DNA of 64,000 nucleotides, taken from Salmonella enterica subsp. arizonae (GTDB taxonomy: Bacteria > Pseudomonadota > Gammaproteobacteria > Enterobacterales > Enterobacteriaceae). Made by a program: the position numbers and the translations under genes. The notes under the pieces were generated by a model, which was not told the DNA's origin, searched no databases, and worked only from the letters and a program-made list of their open reading frames with translations. Below, in pieces: positions 27,479-43,673 of this stretch. Position 1 is the first letter of the stretch. Each line of letters begins with the position of its first letter. The stretch spans positions 310,001-374,000 of the forward strand of contig NZ_VXJW01000003.1 in assembly GCF_008692845.1 (NCBI RefSeq), in the 5' to 3' direction.

Positions 27479-30400
27479 CTACCCTAACTGCTTACGCGCA
27501 TTACGGAAGATACGCATCCACGGACTATCTTCGCCCCAGTTTTCCGGGTGCCAGGAGTTGGCGACGGTGCGGAATACACGCTCCGGGTGCGGCATCATGA
27601 TAGTCACGCGACCATTTTCGGTGGTCACCGCCGTGATACCGTTCGGCGAACCGTTCGGGTTTGCCGGATACGTTTCGGTCACTTTCCCGAAGTTATCAAC
27701 ATAGCGCAATGCCACCAGACCTTTGCTCTCCAGCGCCGCAAGATGCGCATCGTCACGCACCTCAACGCGCCCTTCCCCGTGGGAAACGGCAATCGGCATC
27801 TGTGAGCCTGCCATTCCTTGCAGCAGCAGTGATGGGCTTTGCGTCACTTCCACCAGACTGAAGCGGGCTTCGAAGCGGTCAGAATGGTTACGTACAAAAC
27901 GCGGCCACAGTTCGCTGCCCGGGATCAGCTCGCGCAGATTCGACATCATCTGGCAACCGTTGCACACCCCAAGCGCCAGCGTCTGCGGACGATGGAAGAA
28001 GGTTTCGAATTCGTCGCGCACCCGATGGTTAAACAGAATGGATTTCGCCCAGCCTTCGCCCGCCCCCAGCACGTCGCCGTAGGAAAAGCCGCCGCAAGCC
28101 ACCAGCGCATGGAAGTTGCCCAGACCGATACGACCGCCCAACAGGTCGCTCATATGGACGTCAATCGCGTCAAAGCCCGCACGATGGAACGCCGCCGCCA
28201 TCTCCACGTGAGAGTTCACCCCCTGCTCGCGCAGTACAGCGACTTTCGGTCGTGCGCCTGTCGCAATGTACGGCGCGGCGATATCTTCATTAATATCAAA
28301 CGACAGCTTCACGTTGAGGCCCGGATCGGCATCATTCGCTTTCGCCTCATGTTCCTGGTCGGCACATTGCGGATTGTCGCGCAGACGCTGCATCTGCCAG
28401 GTGGTTTCCGCCCACCAGACACGCAGCGTAGTGCGGCTTTCGCTGAATACCGTCTGATCATGAGCGGTAATCACAAAACGATCGCCGGTAACCGCCTGCC
28501 CTAAATAATGCACGCAGTCGCTCAGGCCAAATTGTGCCAGCAATGCTTCAACCGCTTCACGCTCTTCTTCGCGTACCTGAATAACCGCGCCCAGTTCCTC
28601 GTTGAACAACGCGGCCAGATGGTCATCGCCCAGAGCGGCGATATCGACCTGCACGCCGCAGTGGCCGGCAAATGCCATCTCGGCCAACGTTACCAGCAGC
28701 CCCCCGTCGGAACGGTCGTGGTAAGCCAGCAGCTTACGCGCAGCAACCAGCGCCTGAATGGCTTCATAAAAACCTTTCAGTTGCGCCACGTCGCGCACGT
28801 CTGCCGGGGTGTCGCCAAGCTGGCGATAGACCTGCGCCAGCGCCGTTGCGCCCAGCGCGCTGTGGCCCTTGCCAAGATCGATCAGCAACAGGACGTTATC
28901 TTCCGTCGAGAGCTGTGGCGTAATGGTATGACGCACGTCTTCCACGCGGGCAAACGCGGAAATCACCAGCGACAGCGGCGAGGTCATCTCACGTTGTTCG
29001 TTGCCCTCCTGCCAGCATGTTTTCATCGACATCGAATCTTTACCTACCGGAATGGTCAGGCCAAGCTGCGGACAGAGTTCCTCTCCCACCGCTTTAACCG
29101 CGTCATACAGGCCGGCATCTTCGCCAGGATGACCGGCTGCCGCCATCCAGTTAGCGGAAAGTTTGATGCGCTTGATATCGCCAATCTGCGTCGCGGCAAT
29201 GTTAGTCAACGCTTCACCGACGGCCAGACGGGCGGAGGCGGCAAAGTCCAGCAGCGCCACCGGCGCGCGCTCGCCAATCGACATCGCTTCGCCGTAGTAG
29301 CTGTCGAGGCTGGCGGTAGTGACCGCGCAGTCAGCCACCGGGACCTGCCACGGGCCAACCATCTGGTCACGGGCCACCATACCGGTGACGGTACGGTCGC
29401 CAATAGTGACAAGGAAGGTTTTTTCCGCCACGGTCGGCAGATGCAGAACACGATTTACCGCGTCGGCAATCGTGATATCCGCGCGGTTCAGCGCATCGCC
29501 TTTTGCCTTCAGAGTCTGCACGTCACGCGTCATTTTCGGCGTTTTACCCAGCAGGACATCCAGCGGCAGGTCAATCGGCTGATTGTCAAAATGGTTATCG
29601 TGCAAAGAGAGATGCTGCTCTTCTGTGGCTTCGCCAATGACCGCATACGGCGCGCGTTCACGCTTACACAGCTTATCGAACAGCGGCAACTGGTCAGCCG
29701 CGACCGCCAGTACGTAACGCTCCTGGGATTCGTTACACCAGATTTCCAGCGGACTCATGCCCGGCTCGTCGCTGAGAATGTCGCGCAGTTCGAACTTCCC
29801 GCCGCGCCCGCCGTCGCTAACCAGTTCCGGCATCGCATTAGAGAGACCGCCCGCGCCCACATCATGGATAAACAGGATTGGGTTGGCGTCGCCCAACTGC
29901 CAGCAGCGGTCGATTACTTCCTGGCAACGGCGTTCCATTTCCGGGTTATCGCGCTGAACGGAGGCAAAATCGAGATCCGCATCAGACTGGCCGGAAGCCA
30001 TTGACGATGCCGCGCCGCCGCCAAGGCCGATATTCATCGCCGGGCCGCCAAGGACGATCAGCTTCGCGCCCACGACGATCTCGCCTTTCTGCACGTGATC
30101 GGCGCGGATATTACCGATCCCCCCCGCCAGCATGATAGGCTTGTGATAGCCGCGCAGCTCTTCGCCGTTGTGGCTGTTCACCTTCTCTTCATAAGTACGG
30201 AAGTAGCCGGTCAGCGCCGGGCGACCAAATTCGTTGTTAAACGCCGCGCCGCCCAATGGACCTTCGGTCATGATATCCAGCGCGGTGACAATACGTTCCG
30301 GCTTGCCAAAATCCTCCTCCCACGGCTGTTCAAAACCCGGGATGCGCAGGTTAGAGACCGAGAACCCCACCAGACCAGCTTTTGGTTTCGCGCCGCGGCC

Positions 30401-31366
30401 GGTAGCGCCTTCATCACGAATTTCGCCGCCGGAACCAGTCGCCGCCCCCGGCCACGGAGAGATGGCGGTTGGGTGGTTATGCGTTTCGACCTTCATCAGA
30501 ATATGCGCGGGCTCCTGATGAAAATCGTAGCGGCCAGTGTTGTGGTCGGCGAAGTAGCGCCCCACCGCAGATCCTTCCATCACCGCGGCATTGTCTTTAT
30601 AGGCAGAGAGTACATGGTCCGGCGTGGTTTCGAAGGTGTTTTTAATCATTTTAAACAGCGACTTCGGCTGCGGTTTACCGTCGATAATCCAGTCGGCGTT
30701 AAAAATCTTGTGGCGGCAGTGCTCAGAGTTCGCTTGGGCGAACATGTACAGTTCGATATCGTTCGGGTTGCGCCCCAGTTTGATAAACGCCGCCTGCAGA
30801 TAATCAATTTCATCCTCCGCCAGCGCCAGACCGAGACGCAGGTTAGCGGCAATCAGCGCCTGGCGGCCTTCTGCCAGCAGATCGACGCTGGAAACCGGCG
30901 CAGGCTGATGATGGATAAATAATTTTTCCGCATCGGTTAATGAAGAGAACACCGTCTCCATCATGCGGTCGTGCAGCTCTGCGGCCACTTGTCGCCACTG
31001 TTCCGCCGTCAACGTAGAAGCCTCGATATAGTACGCTACGCCGCGCTCCAGACGGTCAACCTGTTGCAGACCGCAGTTGTGGGCGATATCCGTTGCTTTC
31101 GAAGACCAGGGGGAGATGGTGCCAGGACGCGGCGTTACCAGCAGGAGTTTACCCGTCGGCGTATGGCTGCTAAGCGCCGGGCCGTATTGCAGCAGACGGG
31201 TAAGCTGCGCCTGCTCGCTATCATTTAACGGGGCGTTCAGGTCAGCAAAATGGACATACTCAGCGTATATATTGTGGACCTGGAGCCTGGCAGCCTGAAA
31301 GCGCGCCAGCAGTTTATTGATACGGAATGCAGACAGTGCAGGCGAACCACGCAGAATTTCCATCAT
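27479..31366 (-). CDS. purL: Phosphoribosylformylglycinamidine synthase
   Basis: Large single-chain FGAM synthase, the ATP- and glutamine-dependent fourth step of purine synthesis. It has 1295 residues when started at [14 protein letters not shown] (31366), the E. coli start, although the frame is open 40 codons further. The synthetase domain carries [19 protein letters not shown]. The C-terminal glutaminase domain has its catalytic cysteine in [12 protein letters not shown] and the later [10 protein letters not shown] PurR box lies upstream. Confidence 0.97.
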   Translation of the reverse strand: MMEILRGSPALSAFRINKLLARFQAARLQVHNIYAEYVHFADLNAPLNDSEQAQLTRLLQYGPALSSHTPTGKLLLVTPRPGTISPWSSKATDIAHNCGLQQVDRLERGVAYYIEASTLTAEQWRQVAAELHDRMMETVFSSLTDAEKLFIHHQPAPVSSVDLLAEGRQALIAANLRLGLALAEDEIDYLQAAFIKLGRNPNDIELYMFAQANSEHCRHKIFNADWIIDGKPQPKSLFKMIKNTFETTPDHVLSAYKDNAAVMEGSAVGRYFADHNTGRYDFHQEPAHILMKVETHNHPTAISPWPGAATGSGGEIRDEGATGRGAKPKAGLVGFSVSNLRIPGFEQPWEEDFGKPERIVTALDIMTEGPLGGAAFNNEFGRPALTGYFRTYEEKVNSHNGEELRGYHKPIMLAGGIGNIRADHVQKGEIVVGAKLIVLGGPAMNIGLGGGAASSMASGQSDADLDFASVQRDNPEMERRCQEVIDRCWQLGDANPILFIHDVGAGGLSNAMPELVSDGGRGGKFELRDILSDEPGMSPLEIWCNESQERYVLAVAADQLPLFDKLCKRERAPYAVIGEATEEQHLSLHDNHFDNQPIDLPLDVLLGKTPKMTRDVQTLKAKGDALNRADITIADAVNRVLHLPTVAEKTFLVTIGDRTVTGMVARDQMVGPWQVPVADCAVTTASLDSYYGEAMSIGERAPVALLDFAASARLAVGEALTNIAATQIGDIKRIKLSANWMAAAGHPGEDAGLYDAVKAVGEELCPQLGLTIPVGKDSMSMKTCWQEGNEQREMTSPLSLVISAFARVEDVRHTITPQLSTEDNVLLLIDLGKGHSALGATALAQVYRQLGDTPADVRDVAQLKGFYEAIQALVAARKLLAYHDRSDGGLLVTLAEMAFAGHCGVQVDIAALGDDHLAALFNEELGAVIQVREEEREAVEALLAQFGLSDCVHYLGQAVTGDRFVITAHDQTVFSESRTTLRVWWAETTWQMQRLRDNPQCADQEHEAKANDADPGLNVKLSFDINEDIAAPYIATGARPKVAVLREQGVNSHVEMAAAFHRAGFDAIDVHMSDLLGGRIGLGNFHALVACGGFSYGDVLGAGEGWAKSILFNHRVRDEFETFFHRPQTLALGVCNGCQMMSNLRELIPGSELWPRFVRNHSDRFEARFSLVEVTQSPSLLLQGMAGSQMPIAVSHGEGRVEVRDDAHLAALESKGLVALRYVDNFGKVTETYPANPNGSPNGITAVTTENGRVTIMMPHPERVFRTVANSWHPENWGEDSPWMRIFRNARKQLG

Positions 31367-31440
31367 AAGTCTCTCGTCTTCTAAGCTTCGGTGTGCGCAA
31401 GGGGGGAAACGGGCGTCATTATAAAGAATCTGACGCGTCG

Positions 31441-31456
31441 ACGAAACCGTTTGCGT
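31441..31456 (-). promoter_or_regulatory. PurR operator of purL
   Basis: The minus strand reads ACGCAAACGGTTTCGT, identical in form to the known PurR box of E. coli purL, 75 bases before the purL start. Confidence 0.92.
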
Positions 31457-31621
31457 AGAAATAAAAGCACCGCTTTTTCTTGTCATACGGTGCGGCTATC
31501 GATGCGAATAAGTTGCCAACTGGCGCATTGTTACGCAAAATGCCGCTCATTGATGACTTATCTATTGCAGCACAACATCTTTTTCAGCCCGAGGCAACGC
31601 ACGATCCAGAGAATTAACTAA

Positions 31622-33166
31622 TTGAAAAAATTAAAGATTAATTATCTGTTCATCGGCATATTGACGCTGCTGCTGGCAGCAGCCCTTTGGCCCTCTATCC
31701 CTTGGTTCGGTAAAACCGAAAACCATGTCGCCGCGATTCAAGCGCGGGGAGTACTGCGCGTCAGTACGATCGACTCGCCCTTAACCTATGCCGTCGTCAA
31801 CGGTAAAAAATATGGCCTCGACTATGAACTGGCGCAGCAGTTCGCCAACTATCTCGGCGTAAAACTGAAAATAACGGTACGCCAGAATATCAGCCAGTTG
31901 TTTGACGATCTGGATAACGGCAATGCCGACCTGCTCGCGGCAGGACTGGTCTACGACAGCGCGCGCGTTAAAAAGTATCAGCCCGGCCCCATGTATTACT
32001 CCGTTTCGCAACAGCTTGTCTACCGGGTCGGACAATATCGTCCACGTTCGCTGGCGACAGTTACCGAGAATCAGCTCACGATTGCCCCGGGACACGTCGT
32101 GGTCAATGACTTACAGCGTTTAAAAGAGACAAAGTTTCCCGACCTGAGCTGGAAGGTAGACGATAAAAAAGGCTCGACAACGCTGCTGGAAGATGTCATC
32201 AACGGCAAACTGGATTACACCATCGCAGATTCGGTGGCGATCAGTCTGTTTCAGCGCGTCCATCCCGAACTGGCCGTGGCGCTGGATGTCACTGATGAAC
32301 AGCCCGTGACCTGGTTTAGCCGACTGGACGACGATAATACGCTCTCCGCCGCGCTGCTCGATTTTTTCAATTCGATCAATGAAGATGGTTCTCTGGCGCG
32401 AATCGAAGAGAAATATCTGGGGCATGGCGATGATTTCGACTACGTTGATACCCGCTCTTTCCTTCGAGCGGTGGATAACGTCCTGCCGGAGCTGGAAGCG
32501 TTATTTAAGAAATATGCCAAAGAGATAGACTGGCGTCTGCTGGCGGCAATTTCTTATCAGGAATCACACTGGGACCCGCAGGCAACATCGCCAACCGGCG
32601 TGCGCGGCCTGATGATGCTGACTAAAAATACCGCTCAAAGTCTGGGATTAACCGATCGTACCGATGCGGAGCAAAGCATCAGCGGCGGCGCTCGCTATCT
32701 TGAAGATATGATGGCTAAAGTTCCCGAAACCGTTCCGGAAGATGAGCGTATCTGGTTTGCTTTAGCCGCCTACAATATGGGTTATGCGCACATGCTTGAC
32801 GCCAGAGCGCTGACGGTAAAAACGAAAGGCAATCCGGATAGCTGGACCGACGTAAAGCAGCGTTTGCCCCTATTAAGTCAAAAACCGTATTACAGTAAGT
32901 TAACCTACGGTTACGCGCGTGGACATGAGGCTTATGCTTATGTGGAAAATATCCGTAAGTACCAGATAAGCCTGGTGGGGTATTTGCAGGAAAAAGAAAA
33001 GCAGGAAGCGGAAGCCATGAAACTGGCGCAGGATTATCCGGCGGCGTCCCCGGAGGAGCTGAATAAAGCGCCCTTCCCTTTCCTTTCGTTTTTATCGCAG
33101 TCATCGGGCTACCTGACGCATTCGCCGTCTTTACTGTTTACGCCGCAGAAGAAAGAAGAAAAATAG
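31622..33166 (+). CDS. mltF: Membrane-bound lytic transglycosylase F
   Basis: Outer-membrane-associated murein transglycosylase. After an N-terminal signal/anchor ([19 protein letters not shown]) comes a solute-binding-protein-3-like domain (about residues 45-265), then an SLT lysozyme-like domain in which the catalytic Glu lies in [16 protein letters not shown] and [13 protein letters not shown] follows. It starts with TTG at 31622, giving [10 protein letters not shown] (514 residues, against 518 in E. coli). Divergent from purL. Confidence 0.94.
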   Translation: MKKLKINYLFIGILTLLLAAALWPSIPWFGKTENHVAAIQARGVLRVSTIDSPLTYAVVNGKKYGLDYELAQQFANYLGVKLKITVRQNISQLFDDLDNGNADLLAAGLVYDSARVKKYQPGPMYYSVSQQLVYRVGQYRPRSLATVTENQLTIAPGHVVVNDLQRLKETKFPDLSWKVDDKKGSTTLLEDVINGKLDYTIADSVAISLFQRVHPELAVALDVTDEQPVTWFSRLDDDNTLSAALLDFFNSINEDGSLARIEEKYLGHGDDFDYVDTRSFLRAVDNVLPELEALFKKYAKEIDWRLLAAISYQESHWDPQATSPTGVRGLMMLTKNTAQSLGLTDRTDAEQSISGGARYLEDMMAKVPETVPEDERIWFALAAYNMGYAHMLDARALTVKTKGNPDSWTDVKQRLPLLSQKPYYSKLTYGYARGHEAYAYVENIRKYQISLVGYLQEKEKQEAEAMKLAQDYPAASPEELNKAPFPFLSFLSQSSGYLTHSPSLLFTPQKKEEK

Positions 33167-33201
33167 CGTGAAGGCCTTGCCGGACGGCAACGTTCCGTAC
33201 C

Positions 33202-33744
<543 letters not shown>

Positions 33745-33756
33745 CTATGCTTTTCA

Positions 33757-34392
33757 CTATTCGAGCTGTTGCAACTCGCCGTGCGGCGTCACCCGCCAGC
33801 GATGCTGGCAAAAATAGAGCAGCGGGTTATCCTGTTTGCTGTCGCTGTAGCCGCTATAAAGACGCAGCGGCGTACCGATTTTACGTTCCAGTTGCGCGAC
33901 TTTTTCATGGCCCAGACAGCGCACGGTCAATACCCAGCCACCATACCTTCGCGCCATCTGGCTGGCGATAAGGTTAACGCGCGGCAGCCACGGCGTATCA
34001 AAATAGACTTGTTCTACCAGTGATTGAGGAGAACCGGTAATAAGCCAGATGTCCGCGTCAGAGCTCAACAGATAGGTGGTCAGACGTTCCTGAACAACCG
34101 GAAACGCCGTAACGTTAGCGCGAAACCAGCGAACAAAATCCGCCTGATGCGCCTGTAAACGCGTTTCGCTGTGGCCGAAAGTACAGCCCCACAACAACAG
34201 ACTCATCGGCCAGCGGGCCGCACGACCCTTTGCCAGTAAACCGAGACCAATAACGGGCAACAGCGGCAGTACGAGCAACGCATTTAGCGGCTGGCGACGC
34301 AGTAAATAGCGCAGGAAACTGCCGAACATATCCTGTTGATGTAACGTTCCATCCAAATCAAAAAAGACGACACGACGCTCCTGGCTAACCAA
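33757..34392 (-). CDS. pgpC: Phosphatidylglycerophosphatase C
   Basis: HAD-family phosphatase (YfhB) that dephosphorylates phosphatidylglycerol phosphate at the inner membrane. The nucleophile motif is VVFFDLDGTLHQQD, motif II is WLITGSPQ, and a hydrophobic segment (about 35-55) suits membrane association. 211 residues, the E. coli length, starting with TTG at 34392; the ribosome site GGAG overlaps the end of the upstream decayed gene. Confidence 0.93.
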   Translation of the reverse strand: MVSQERRVVFFDLDGTLHQQDMFGSFLRYLLRRQPLNALLVLPLLPVIGLGLLAKGRAARWPMSLLLWGCTFGHSETRLQAHQADFVRWFRANVTAFPVVQERLTTYLLSSDADIWLITGSPQSLVEQVYFDTPWLPRVNLIASQMARRYGGWVLTVRCLGHEKVAQLERKIGTPLRLYSGYSDSKQDNPLLYFCQHRWRVTPHGELQQLE

Positions 34393-34395
34393 ACC

Positions 34396-34875
34396 TTACT
34401 CCTCTGGATCGTTGAACCCCAGCAGCCAGGTAAAAATAACCCCGGCAATTACCGCTATTAAATAGCCTAACAGATAGAACACGACTTTTCCGGCAACAAT
34501 TGTTAAGGAAATGCCAAAGGTAATTACCTTCACCACCTTCCAGTAGCTGATCAACGCCCGCCATCGCCAGAATGGAAAACAGCGCGTTATAGCCATGCGC
34601 TTGCCCCAGCTCCACATGAATAGGCCCAACAAGTTGGAATAGTAGACGGAGACATTGCCAACAATATCCGGACGTTTAAGAATGATAATGTCGGTAATCA
34701 AGTCAGATGCGATAAAGACGAGAATAAGCGCAATAAAATATTAGCCAACTTACACAACGTATCGCTCATCAGCGCTTTATACTTCGCTTTCACCTCGCAT
34801 CACCCACTTGCGCGGCTTTCTCCGGCCCAGCGATCAACTGATGTTACCCTTGTTTAGCGCTGCCGTCTTATCCAT
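34396..34875 (-). pseudogene. Decayed small inner-membrane protein gene
   Basis: A ribosome site GAGGTG and ATG at 34875 begin MDKTAALNKGNIS, but a TGA follows at once. The likely continuation QLIAGPEKAAQVGD is in the next frame and again stops. The C-terminal part, from about ALILVFIASDLITDIIILKR at 34737 to FNDPEE at 34399, is open and strongly hydrophobic (VFYLLGYLIAVIAGVIFTWLL). The pieces join into one short membrane protein only through at least two frameshifts. The parent family was not recognised. Confidence 0.6.
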
Positions 34876-34885
34876 ACACACCTCG

Positions 34886-35779
34886 TTAATGTTCTAACGC
34901 CGCCCTTAAAAAGCCCTGATGAGCGGCGAGTTTTTCCCTGGCGGCTGCGGCATCCAGCCCCGTAAGCGCCATCAGAATGGCGGGCTTAACCTCAAAATCA
35001 GTCTGTTTCAGCAGAGTTTCCGCCTCTTCACGACTAATCCCTGTCGCTTCAACAACCATCCGACACGCGCGATCGACCAGTTTGACGTTGGTGGCTTTCA
35101 TATCCACCATCAGGTTTTGATAGACCTTACCGAACTTCACCATCGCGCCGGTAGAGATCATATTGAGCACCATTTTCTGCGCGGTGCCGGATTTCAGGCG
35201 CGTGGAGCCGGTAAGCGCTTCCGGCCCGACAACCGGCGAGATAGCGATATTAGCTTCCCGCGCAATAGGCGAATCTGGATTACAGGAGACGGCAACGGTG
35301 GTACAACCAGACTGCCGCGCATAGCGTAGACCGCCAATCACATAGGGAGTACGACCTGACGCCGCAAGCCCCACCACCAGATCCTCTTCTTGCAGATTTA
35401 GCGCGACAAGATCGTCTTCGCCCGCCTGTTGGCTGTCCTCCGCGCCTTCGACCGCTTTCAGCAACGCGCCCGGCCCTCCGGCAATCAGCCCGACGACCAG
35501 ACCGTGCGGAACGCCAAAGGTCGGGGGGCATTCAGAGGCATCCAGTACACCAAGTCGACCGCTGGTACCCGCGCCCATGTAAATGATACGTCCGCCAGAC
35601 TGCAGCGCCGCCGCCGCGGCATCAACCGCACGCGCAACTTCAGGTAGAGTAGCTTTTACGGCTTCCGCCACCAGCGTATCCTGTTCATTAAAACGCTTAA
35701 CCAGTTCAGGGGTGGGCAACGCATCCAGATCCATCGTTTGCGGGTTACGGGTTTCAGACACTAACGCACCAAGATTCAT
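34886..35779 (-). CDS. murQ: N-acetylmuramic acid 6-phosphate etherase
   Basis: Cleaves the lactyl ether of MurNAc-6-phosphate to give GlcNAc-6-phosphate in cell-wall recycling. SIS-domain protein of 297 residues with the family marks [20 protein letters not shown] and [12 protein letters not shown]. It is divergent from the RpiR-type gene yfhH, instead of lying between murR and murP as in E. coli K-12. Confidence 0.94.
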   Translation of the reverse strand: MNLGALVSETRNPQTMDLDALPTPELVKRFNEQDTLVAEAVKATLPEVARAVDAAAAALQSGGRIIYMGAGTSGRLGVLDASECPPTFGVPHGLVVGLIAGGPGALLKAVEGAEDSQQAGEDDLVALNLQEEDLVVGLAASGRTPYVIGGLRYARQSGCTTVAVSCNPDSPIAREANIAISPVVGPEALTGSTRLKSGTAQKMVLNMISTGAMVKFGKVYQNLMVDMKATNVKLVDRACRMVVEATGISREEAETLLKQTDFEVKPAILMALTGLDAAAAREKLAAHQGFLRAALEH

Positions 35780-35894
35780 TTTTGTCCCTCTGGAATTTTT
35801 AATTCATAATAAGCGTTCATAATGGAATAGAATATTCACCCTGGCGAGTGAAATTTTGTTTGGTCGTCGCCATCACGTTTTCGCAGGAGCCGCC

Positions 35895-36743
35895 ATGAAC
35901 TGTTTGATTCGTATCCGCCAGCATTATCCGGATCTCGCGCAAGGCGACAAGAAACTGGCGGATTATCTCCTCGCGCAACCGGATACAGCGCGGCATCTGA
36001 GCTCGCAGCAACTGGCGGCCGAAGCGGGCATCAGCCAGTCCAGCGTAGTCAAGTTCGCGCAAAAACTGGGGTTTAAAGGATTCCCGGCGTTGAAACTGGC
36101 TATAAGCGAAGCGTTGGCCAGCAATCCTAATCCGCACTCCATCCCCGTTCATAACCAGATTCGCGGCGACGATCCGATGCGTCTGGTCGGGGAAAAATTA
36201 ATTAAAGAGAATGTGGCGGCGATGCATGCCACGCTGGACGTTAACAGTGAAGAAAAACTGTTAGAAAGCGTCGCGATGCTGCGCCATGCCCGACGTATTG
36301 TGATCACCGGGATGGGCGCCTCTGGACTGGTGGCGCAAAATTTTGCCTGGAAGCTACTGAAGATCGGTGTTAACGCGGGGGTTGAGCGTGATATGCACGC
36401 GCTGCTGTCGACGGTGCAGGCGCTGGCACCTGGGGACCTGCTGCTGGCAATCTCTTATTCCGGGGAACGGCGGGAGCTGAAACTGGCGGCGGACGAAACA
36501 TTACGCACAGGCGCGAAGATCCTGGCCATTACCGGTTTTTCTCCCAACGCGTTGCAACAGCGCGCCACCCGTTGCCTGTATACTATTGCTGAAGAGCAGG
36601 CTACGCGTAGCGCCGCTATTTCCTCGACACATGCGCAAATGATGTTGACCGACTTACTGTTTATGGCGCTGGTACAGCAGGATTTAGAGCGGGCGCCAGA
36701 GCGTATTCGCCATAGCGAGGCGCTGGTAAAAAAACTGATTTGA
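35895..36743 (+). CDS. yfhH: RpiR/MurR-family regulator YfhH
   Basis: N-terminal helix-turn-helix (SSQQLAAEAGISQSSVVKFAQKLG, about residues 35-60) and C-terminal SIS sugar-phosphate-binding domain (VITGMGASGLVAQNFAWKL). 282 residues from the ATG at 35895, which has a GGAG site; the upstream-open frame has none. Its divergent position 115 bases from murQ suggests that it controls murQ in response to MurNAc-6-phosphate, but that is inference. Confidence 0.88.
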   Translation: MNCLIRIRQHYPDLAQGDKKLADYLLAQPDTARHLSSQQLAAEAGISQSSVVKFAQKLGFKGFPALKLAISEALASNPNPHSIPVHNQIRGDDPMRLVGEKLIKENVAAMHATLDVNSEEKLLESVAMLRHARRIVITGMGASGLVAQNFAWKLLKIGVNAGVERDMHALLSTVQALAPGDLLLAISYSGERRELKLAADETLRTGAKILAITGFSPNALQQRATRCLYTIAEEQATRSAAISSTHAQMMLTDLLFMALVQQDLERAPERIRHSEALVKKLI

Positions 36744-36780
36744 GTAAAGAATGCGCGTATAATGCCCGCCCGATTTATGA

Positions 36781-37068
<288 letters not shown>

Positions 37069-37148
37069 CGCGTTTCCGGCGCAACAAGGCCTGATGACGC
37101 TACGCTTATTGGGCCGACAAAATGTCAGCCCGTGGGCCTGCAAGATCG

Positions 37149-37544
37149 CTATCCGGCAGAAATCTGACTTTCCAGAATGACCGTGGCGCAGGCGTAGTGG
37201 CGTTCATCGGCTAACGTGACATGCATGTGCGTCACACCGAGTTTTTCCGCCAGCGTTAACGCCTCTCCCCACAGCCGCAGGCGGGGTTTTCCCAACTCAT
37301 CGTTAAACACTTCGAACTGATTAAACGCCAGGCCGTTACGTATACCGGTCCCAAAAGCTTTCGCTGCCGCCTCTTTTACCGCAAAACGCTTGGCGAGGAA
37401 ACGCACCGGCTGTTGATGCGTCTCCCAAATAGCCCACTCGTTAGCGCTGAGCACACGCCTTGCCAAACGTTCGCCGGAACGGGAGATCACCGCCTCAATG
37501 CGGGCAATCTCTACAATATCCGTCCCCAGTCCAAGAATCGCCAT
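37149..37544 (-). CDS. acpS: Holo-acyl-carrier-protein synthase
   Basis: Transfers 4'-phosphopantetheine from CoA to apo-ACP. Motifs [16 protein letters not shown] (Mg-binding Asp) and [15 protein letters not shown] (catalytic Glu/Lys) are complete. 131 residues; the last five (QISAG after ILES) extend past the E. coli C-terminus. The start codon overlaps the pdxJ stop by one base (TAATG), so translation is likely coupled. Confidence 0.97.
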   Translation of the reverse strand: MAILGLGTDIVEIARIEAVISRSGERLARRVLSANEWAIWETHQQPVRFLAKRFAVKEAAAKAFGTGIRNGLAFNQFEVFNDELGKPRLRLWGEALTLAEKLGVTHMHVTLADERHYACATVILESQISAG

Positions 37545-38275
37545 TAACCGCGCGCTTCCAGCATCAGACGTTTCATTTCAGCCACCGCCTCTTTAAGGCC
37601 ACTCATCACCGCCCGACCAATAATGGCATGACCGATATTGAGCTCGTGCATTTCCGGCAGCGCGGCAATGGCTTTGACGTTATGGTAAGTCAGACCATGA
37701 CCAGCATTCACTTTTAGACCCAGACGAACGGCCAGGGTCGCGGCGCTGGCAATACGCGCCAGCTCCTTTGACTGTTCCGCATCGGTTTTCGCGTTGGCAT
37801 AGCAGCCGGTATGAATTTCGATAAACGGCGCGCCCACTTCCGCCGCCGCGTTGATTTGCGCCTCATCGGCATCGATAAAGAGTGAAACCTGGATGCCAGC
37901 GGCCGCCAGACGCGAACAGGCATCGCGCATTTTATCGCGCTGTCCGGCCACGTCCAGACCGCCTTCGGTGGTGACTTCCTGGCGTTTTTCCGGCACCAGA
38001 CAACAGAAATGCGGTCTGGTTTCCACGGCGATCGCCAGCATCTCTTCGGTCACCGCCATCTCCAGATTCATGCGCGTATGCAGCGTCTGACGCAGAATGC
38101 GCACATCGCGATCGCTAATGTGACGACGATCTTCGCGCAGGTGTACGGTAATGCCGTCCGCGCCCGCCTGTTCAGCAATAAACGCCGCCTGTACCGGGTC
38201 CGGATAATCGGTGCCGCGCGCGTTACGTAACGTGGCGATGTGGTCAATATTGACGCCTAACAGTAATTCAGCCAT
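37544..38275 (-). CDS. pdxJ: Pyridoxine 5'-phosphate synthase
   Basis: Condenses 1-deoxyxylulose-5-phosphate with aminoacetone phosphate derivative from PdxA to form PNP in vitamin B6 synthesis. TIM-barrel of 243 residues; [18 protein letters not shown] at the start and [14 protein letters not shown] near the end are family signatures. It sits in the order rnc-era-recO-pdxJ-acpS known for E. coli. Confidence 0.97.
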   Translation of the reverse strand: MAELLLGVNIDHIATLRNARGTDYPDPVQAAFIAEQAGADGITVHLREDRRHISDRDVRILRQTLHTRMNLEMAVTEEMLAIAVETRPHFCCLVPEKRQEVTTEGGLDVAGQRDKMRDACSRLAAAGIQVSLFIDADEAQINAAAEVGAPFIEIHTGCYANAKTDAEQSKELARIASAATLAVRLGLKVNAGHGLTYHNVKAIAALPEMHELNIGHAIIGRAVMSGLKEAVAEMKRLMLEARG

Positions 38276-38286
38276 GACAATCCTCG

Positions 38287-39015
38287 TTAATCTTTTTTCA
38301 TTTTTACTGTGCGTTTGGGCATAAACCGCCGGAACAACTCCCGGCTTTTTAACGGTTTTCCCCCAAGATACGGCTTTAACGCCATACGGGTAAAGCGTTT
38401 CGCGGCACGCAGGGTATCTACATCCGGAAATTCCCGCGCCTCCAGCGCTTTCAGGTGCCGTCCGGTAAAGGTGTTATTATCAATGACGACGCTGGCGATA
38501 AAGCCTTTTTCTTCGCGGTAGCGGTAGGTCATGGTGTCATCCACCTGCTCGCCGCTCCCCGCGCAGTGGGTGAAATTCACGCCGTAACCCAGATGCCCCA
38601 GCAGCGCCAGCTCGAAACGCCGCAACACCGGTTCAGGAGAACCTGTTGTTCCCGCCAGCGCCTGAATGCAGTTCAGATAATCAAAAAAAAGTTCGGAGAA
38701 ACGCGTTTCATATTCCAGTACGCGAGAGAGGAGTTCGTTGATATACAGGCCGCTATAGAGCGTAATACCGTTTAACGGCAGCGCCAGAGAAACCGCCTCT
38801 GCGCTGCGCAGGGTTTTAACCTCGCCGCGTCCGCTGTAGCGGAGCAACAATGGCGTAAAAGGTTGCAACGCGCCTTTCAGATTCGAGCGTTTAGACCGCG
38901 CGCCTTTGGCGACAAGACGCACGCGCCCCGACTCTTCCGTGAAGACGTCCAGCATCAGGCTGGTTTCGCTCCAGGGGCGACTATGCAGGACAAATGCGCG
39001 CTGCCACCCTTCCAC
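38287..39015 (-). CDS. recO: DNA repair protein RecO
   Basis: Loads RecA on SSB-coated single strands with RecR. N-terminal OB fold ([22 protein letters not shown]) followed by a helical domain; 242 residues, full length. Twelve bases downstream of era and 11 upstream of pdxJ, hence the same operon. Confidence 0.95.
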   Translation of the reverse strand: MEGWQRAFVLHSRPWSETSLMLDVFTEESGRVRLVAKGARSKRSNLKGALQPFTPLLLRYSGRGEVKTLRSAEAVSLALPLNGITLYSGLYINELLSRVLEYETRFSELFFDYLNCIQALAGTTGSPEPVLRRFELALLGHLGYGVNFTHCAGSGEQVDDTMTYRYREEKGFIASVVIDNNTFTGRHLKALEAREFPDVDTLRAAKRFTRMALKPYLGGKPLKSRELFRRFMPKRTVKMKKD

Positions 39016-39026
39016 GCAGTGTTAAC

Positions 39027-40733
<1,707 letters not shown>

Positions 40734-40882
40734 CGTGGCGGCCAAACGGCGCCAACCTAAAACTTCGGGGGAATATTCTATACACAACGACAGGGGATGT
40801 CGTTAGTCTGAGGGAATTTATCGAGGAAATAATTCACGCTGCCGCTAAAAAGACGACAGCGTGAACGATCATTTCGCCACAG

Positions 40883-41857
40883 TTAATGAATACCGCCGAT
40901 ACGGCTCAGCCGTACGCCTGTCGGCCACTCCCCTTCCTGCTTGTCAAAACTCATCCAGATAGCGACCGCTTTACCGACCAGATTCGCTTCCGGAACAAAT
41001 CCCCAGTAACGGCTATCCGCGCTGTTATCGCGGTTGTCGCCCATCATGAAATATTGTCCCGGCGGTACAACCCAGGTCGCCAACGGTTGCCCTGGCTGTT
41101 GATAATACATGCCTAACTGATCCTGAGCTATCGGCACCATCAGGATGCGGTGCGTCACATCGCCCAGCGTCTCTTTACGTTCAGTCAGGCGAATGCCGTT
41201 TTCTTTCGTCTCGTTTAACGGAACCTCAAAGAAACCGCTGGTCGCTTCTCCGCCATTGCGACGGGCAAAGGTCTGCACAAAATCGCTCGGCTCAACGTTA
41301 GAGTAGGTAACCGGCAGCGCATTTTCGCACGCCTGACCGGAGCTACAGCCTGGCTGAATCGTCACCTCTTTCGCAATCGGATCATAAGTGATTTTATCGC
41401 CCGGCAAACCGACTGCGCGTTTGATGTAATCTAACTTAGGATCTTCCGGATATTTAAATACCACAATATCCCCGCGCTTTGGATGACCAGTTTCAATCAG
41501 GGTCTTCTGGTAAATCGGATCTTTAATACCGTAGGCAAATTTTTCCACCAGAATAAAGTCGCCGATAAGCAATGTCGGCATCATCGAACCTGACGGGATC
41601 TGAAAGGGTTCATAAAGAAATGAACGAACGATCAGAACAATCGCCAGAACAGGGAAAACCGATGCCCCGGTCTCCAGCCAGCCCGGCTTAGGCGCCACTT
41701 TATTGAGCGTGGCGTTATCCAGCGCATCTCCCGTTGCCGTTTGCACGGCAGCCTGACGTGCCCGACGTTTTGGCGCGAATACAAACTTATCAACGCACCA
41801 TAAAATGCCCGTCACTAGTGTGGCTATCACCAGAATCAGGGCAAACATGTTCGCCAT
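40883..41857 (-). CDS. lepB: Signal peptidase I
   Basis: Inner-membrane serine protease that removes signal peptides. Two N-terminal membrane segments (about 4-22 and 64-80), catalytic Ser91 (IPSGSMMPTLL) and Lys146 (LDYIKRAVGLPGD), and box E GDNRDNSADSRYWG. 324 residues as in E. coli. Downstream of lepA by 16 bases in one operon. Confidence 0.97.
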   Translation of the reverse strand: MANMFALILVIATLVTGILWCVDKFVFAPKRRARQAAVQTATGDALDNATLNKVAPKPGWLETGASVFPVLAIVLIVRSFLYEPFQIPSGSMMPTLLIGDFILVEKFAYGIKDPIYQKTLIETGHPKRGDIVVFKYPEDPKLDYIKRAVGLPGDKITYDPIAKEVTIQPGCSSGQACENALPVTYSNVEPSDFVQTFARRNGGEATSGFFEVPLNETKENGIRLTERKETLGDVTHRILMVPIAQDQLGMYYQQPGQPLATWVVPPGQYFMMGDNRDNSADSRYWGFVPEANLVGKAVAIWMSFDKQEGEWPTGVRLSRIGGIH

Positions 41858-41873
41858 GCCAACTCCTTAGGGA

Positions 41874-43673
<1,800 letters not shown>

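Noticed and set aside
28508-30004. 498-codon plus-strand ORF opposite purL
   Set aside because: It is wholly antisense to the conserved purL coding region, has no ribosome site and its composition (many His/Arg/Gln) is typical of an antisense shadow.
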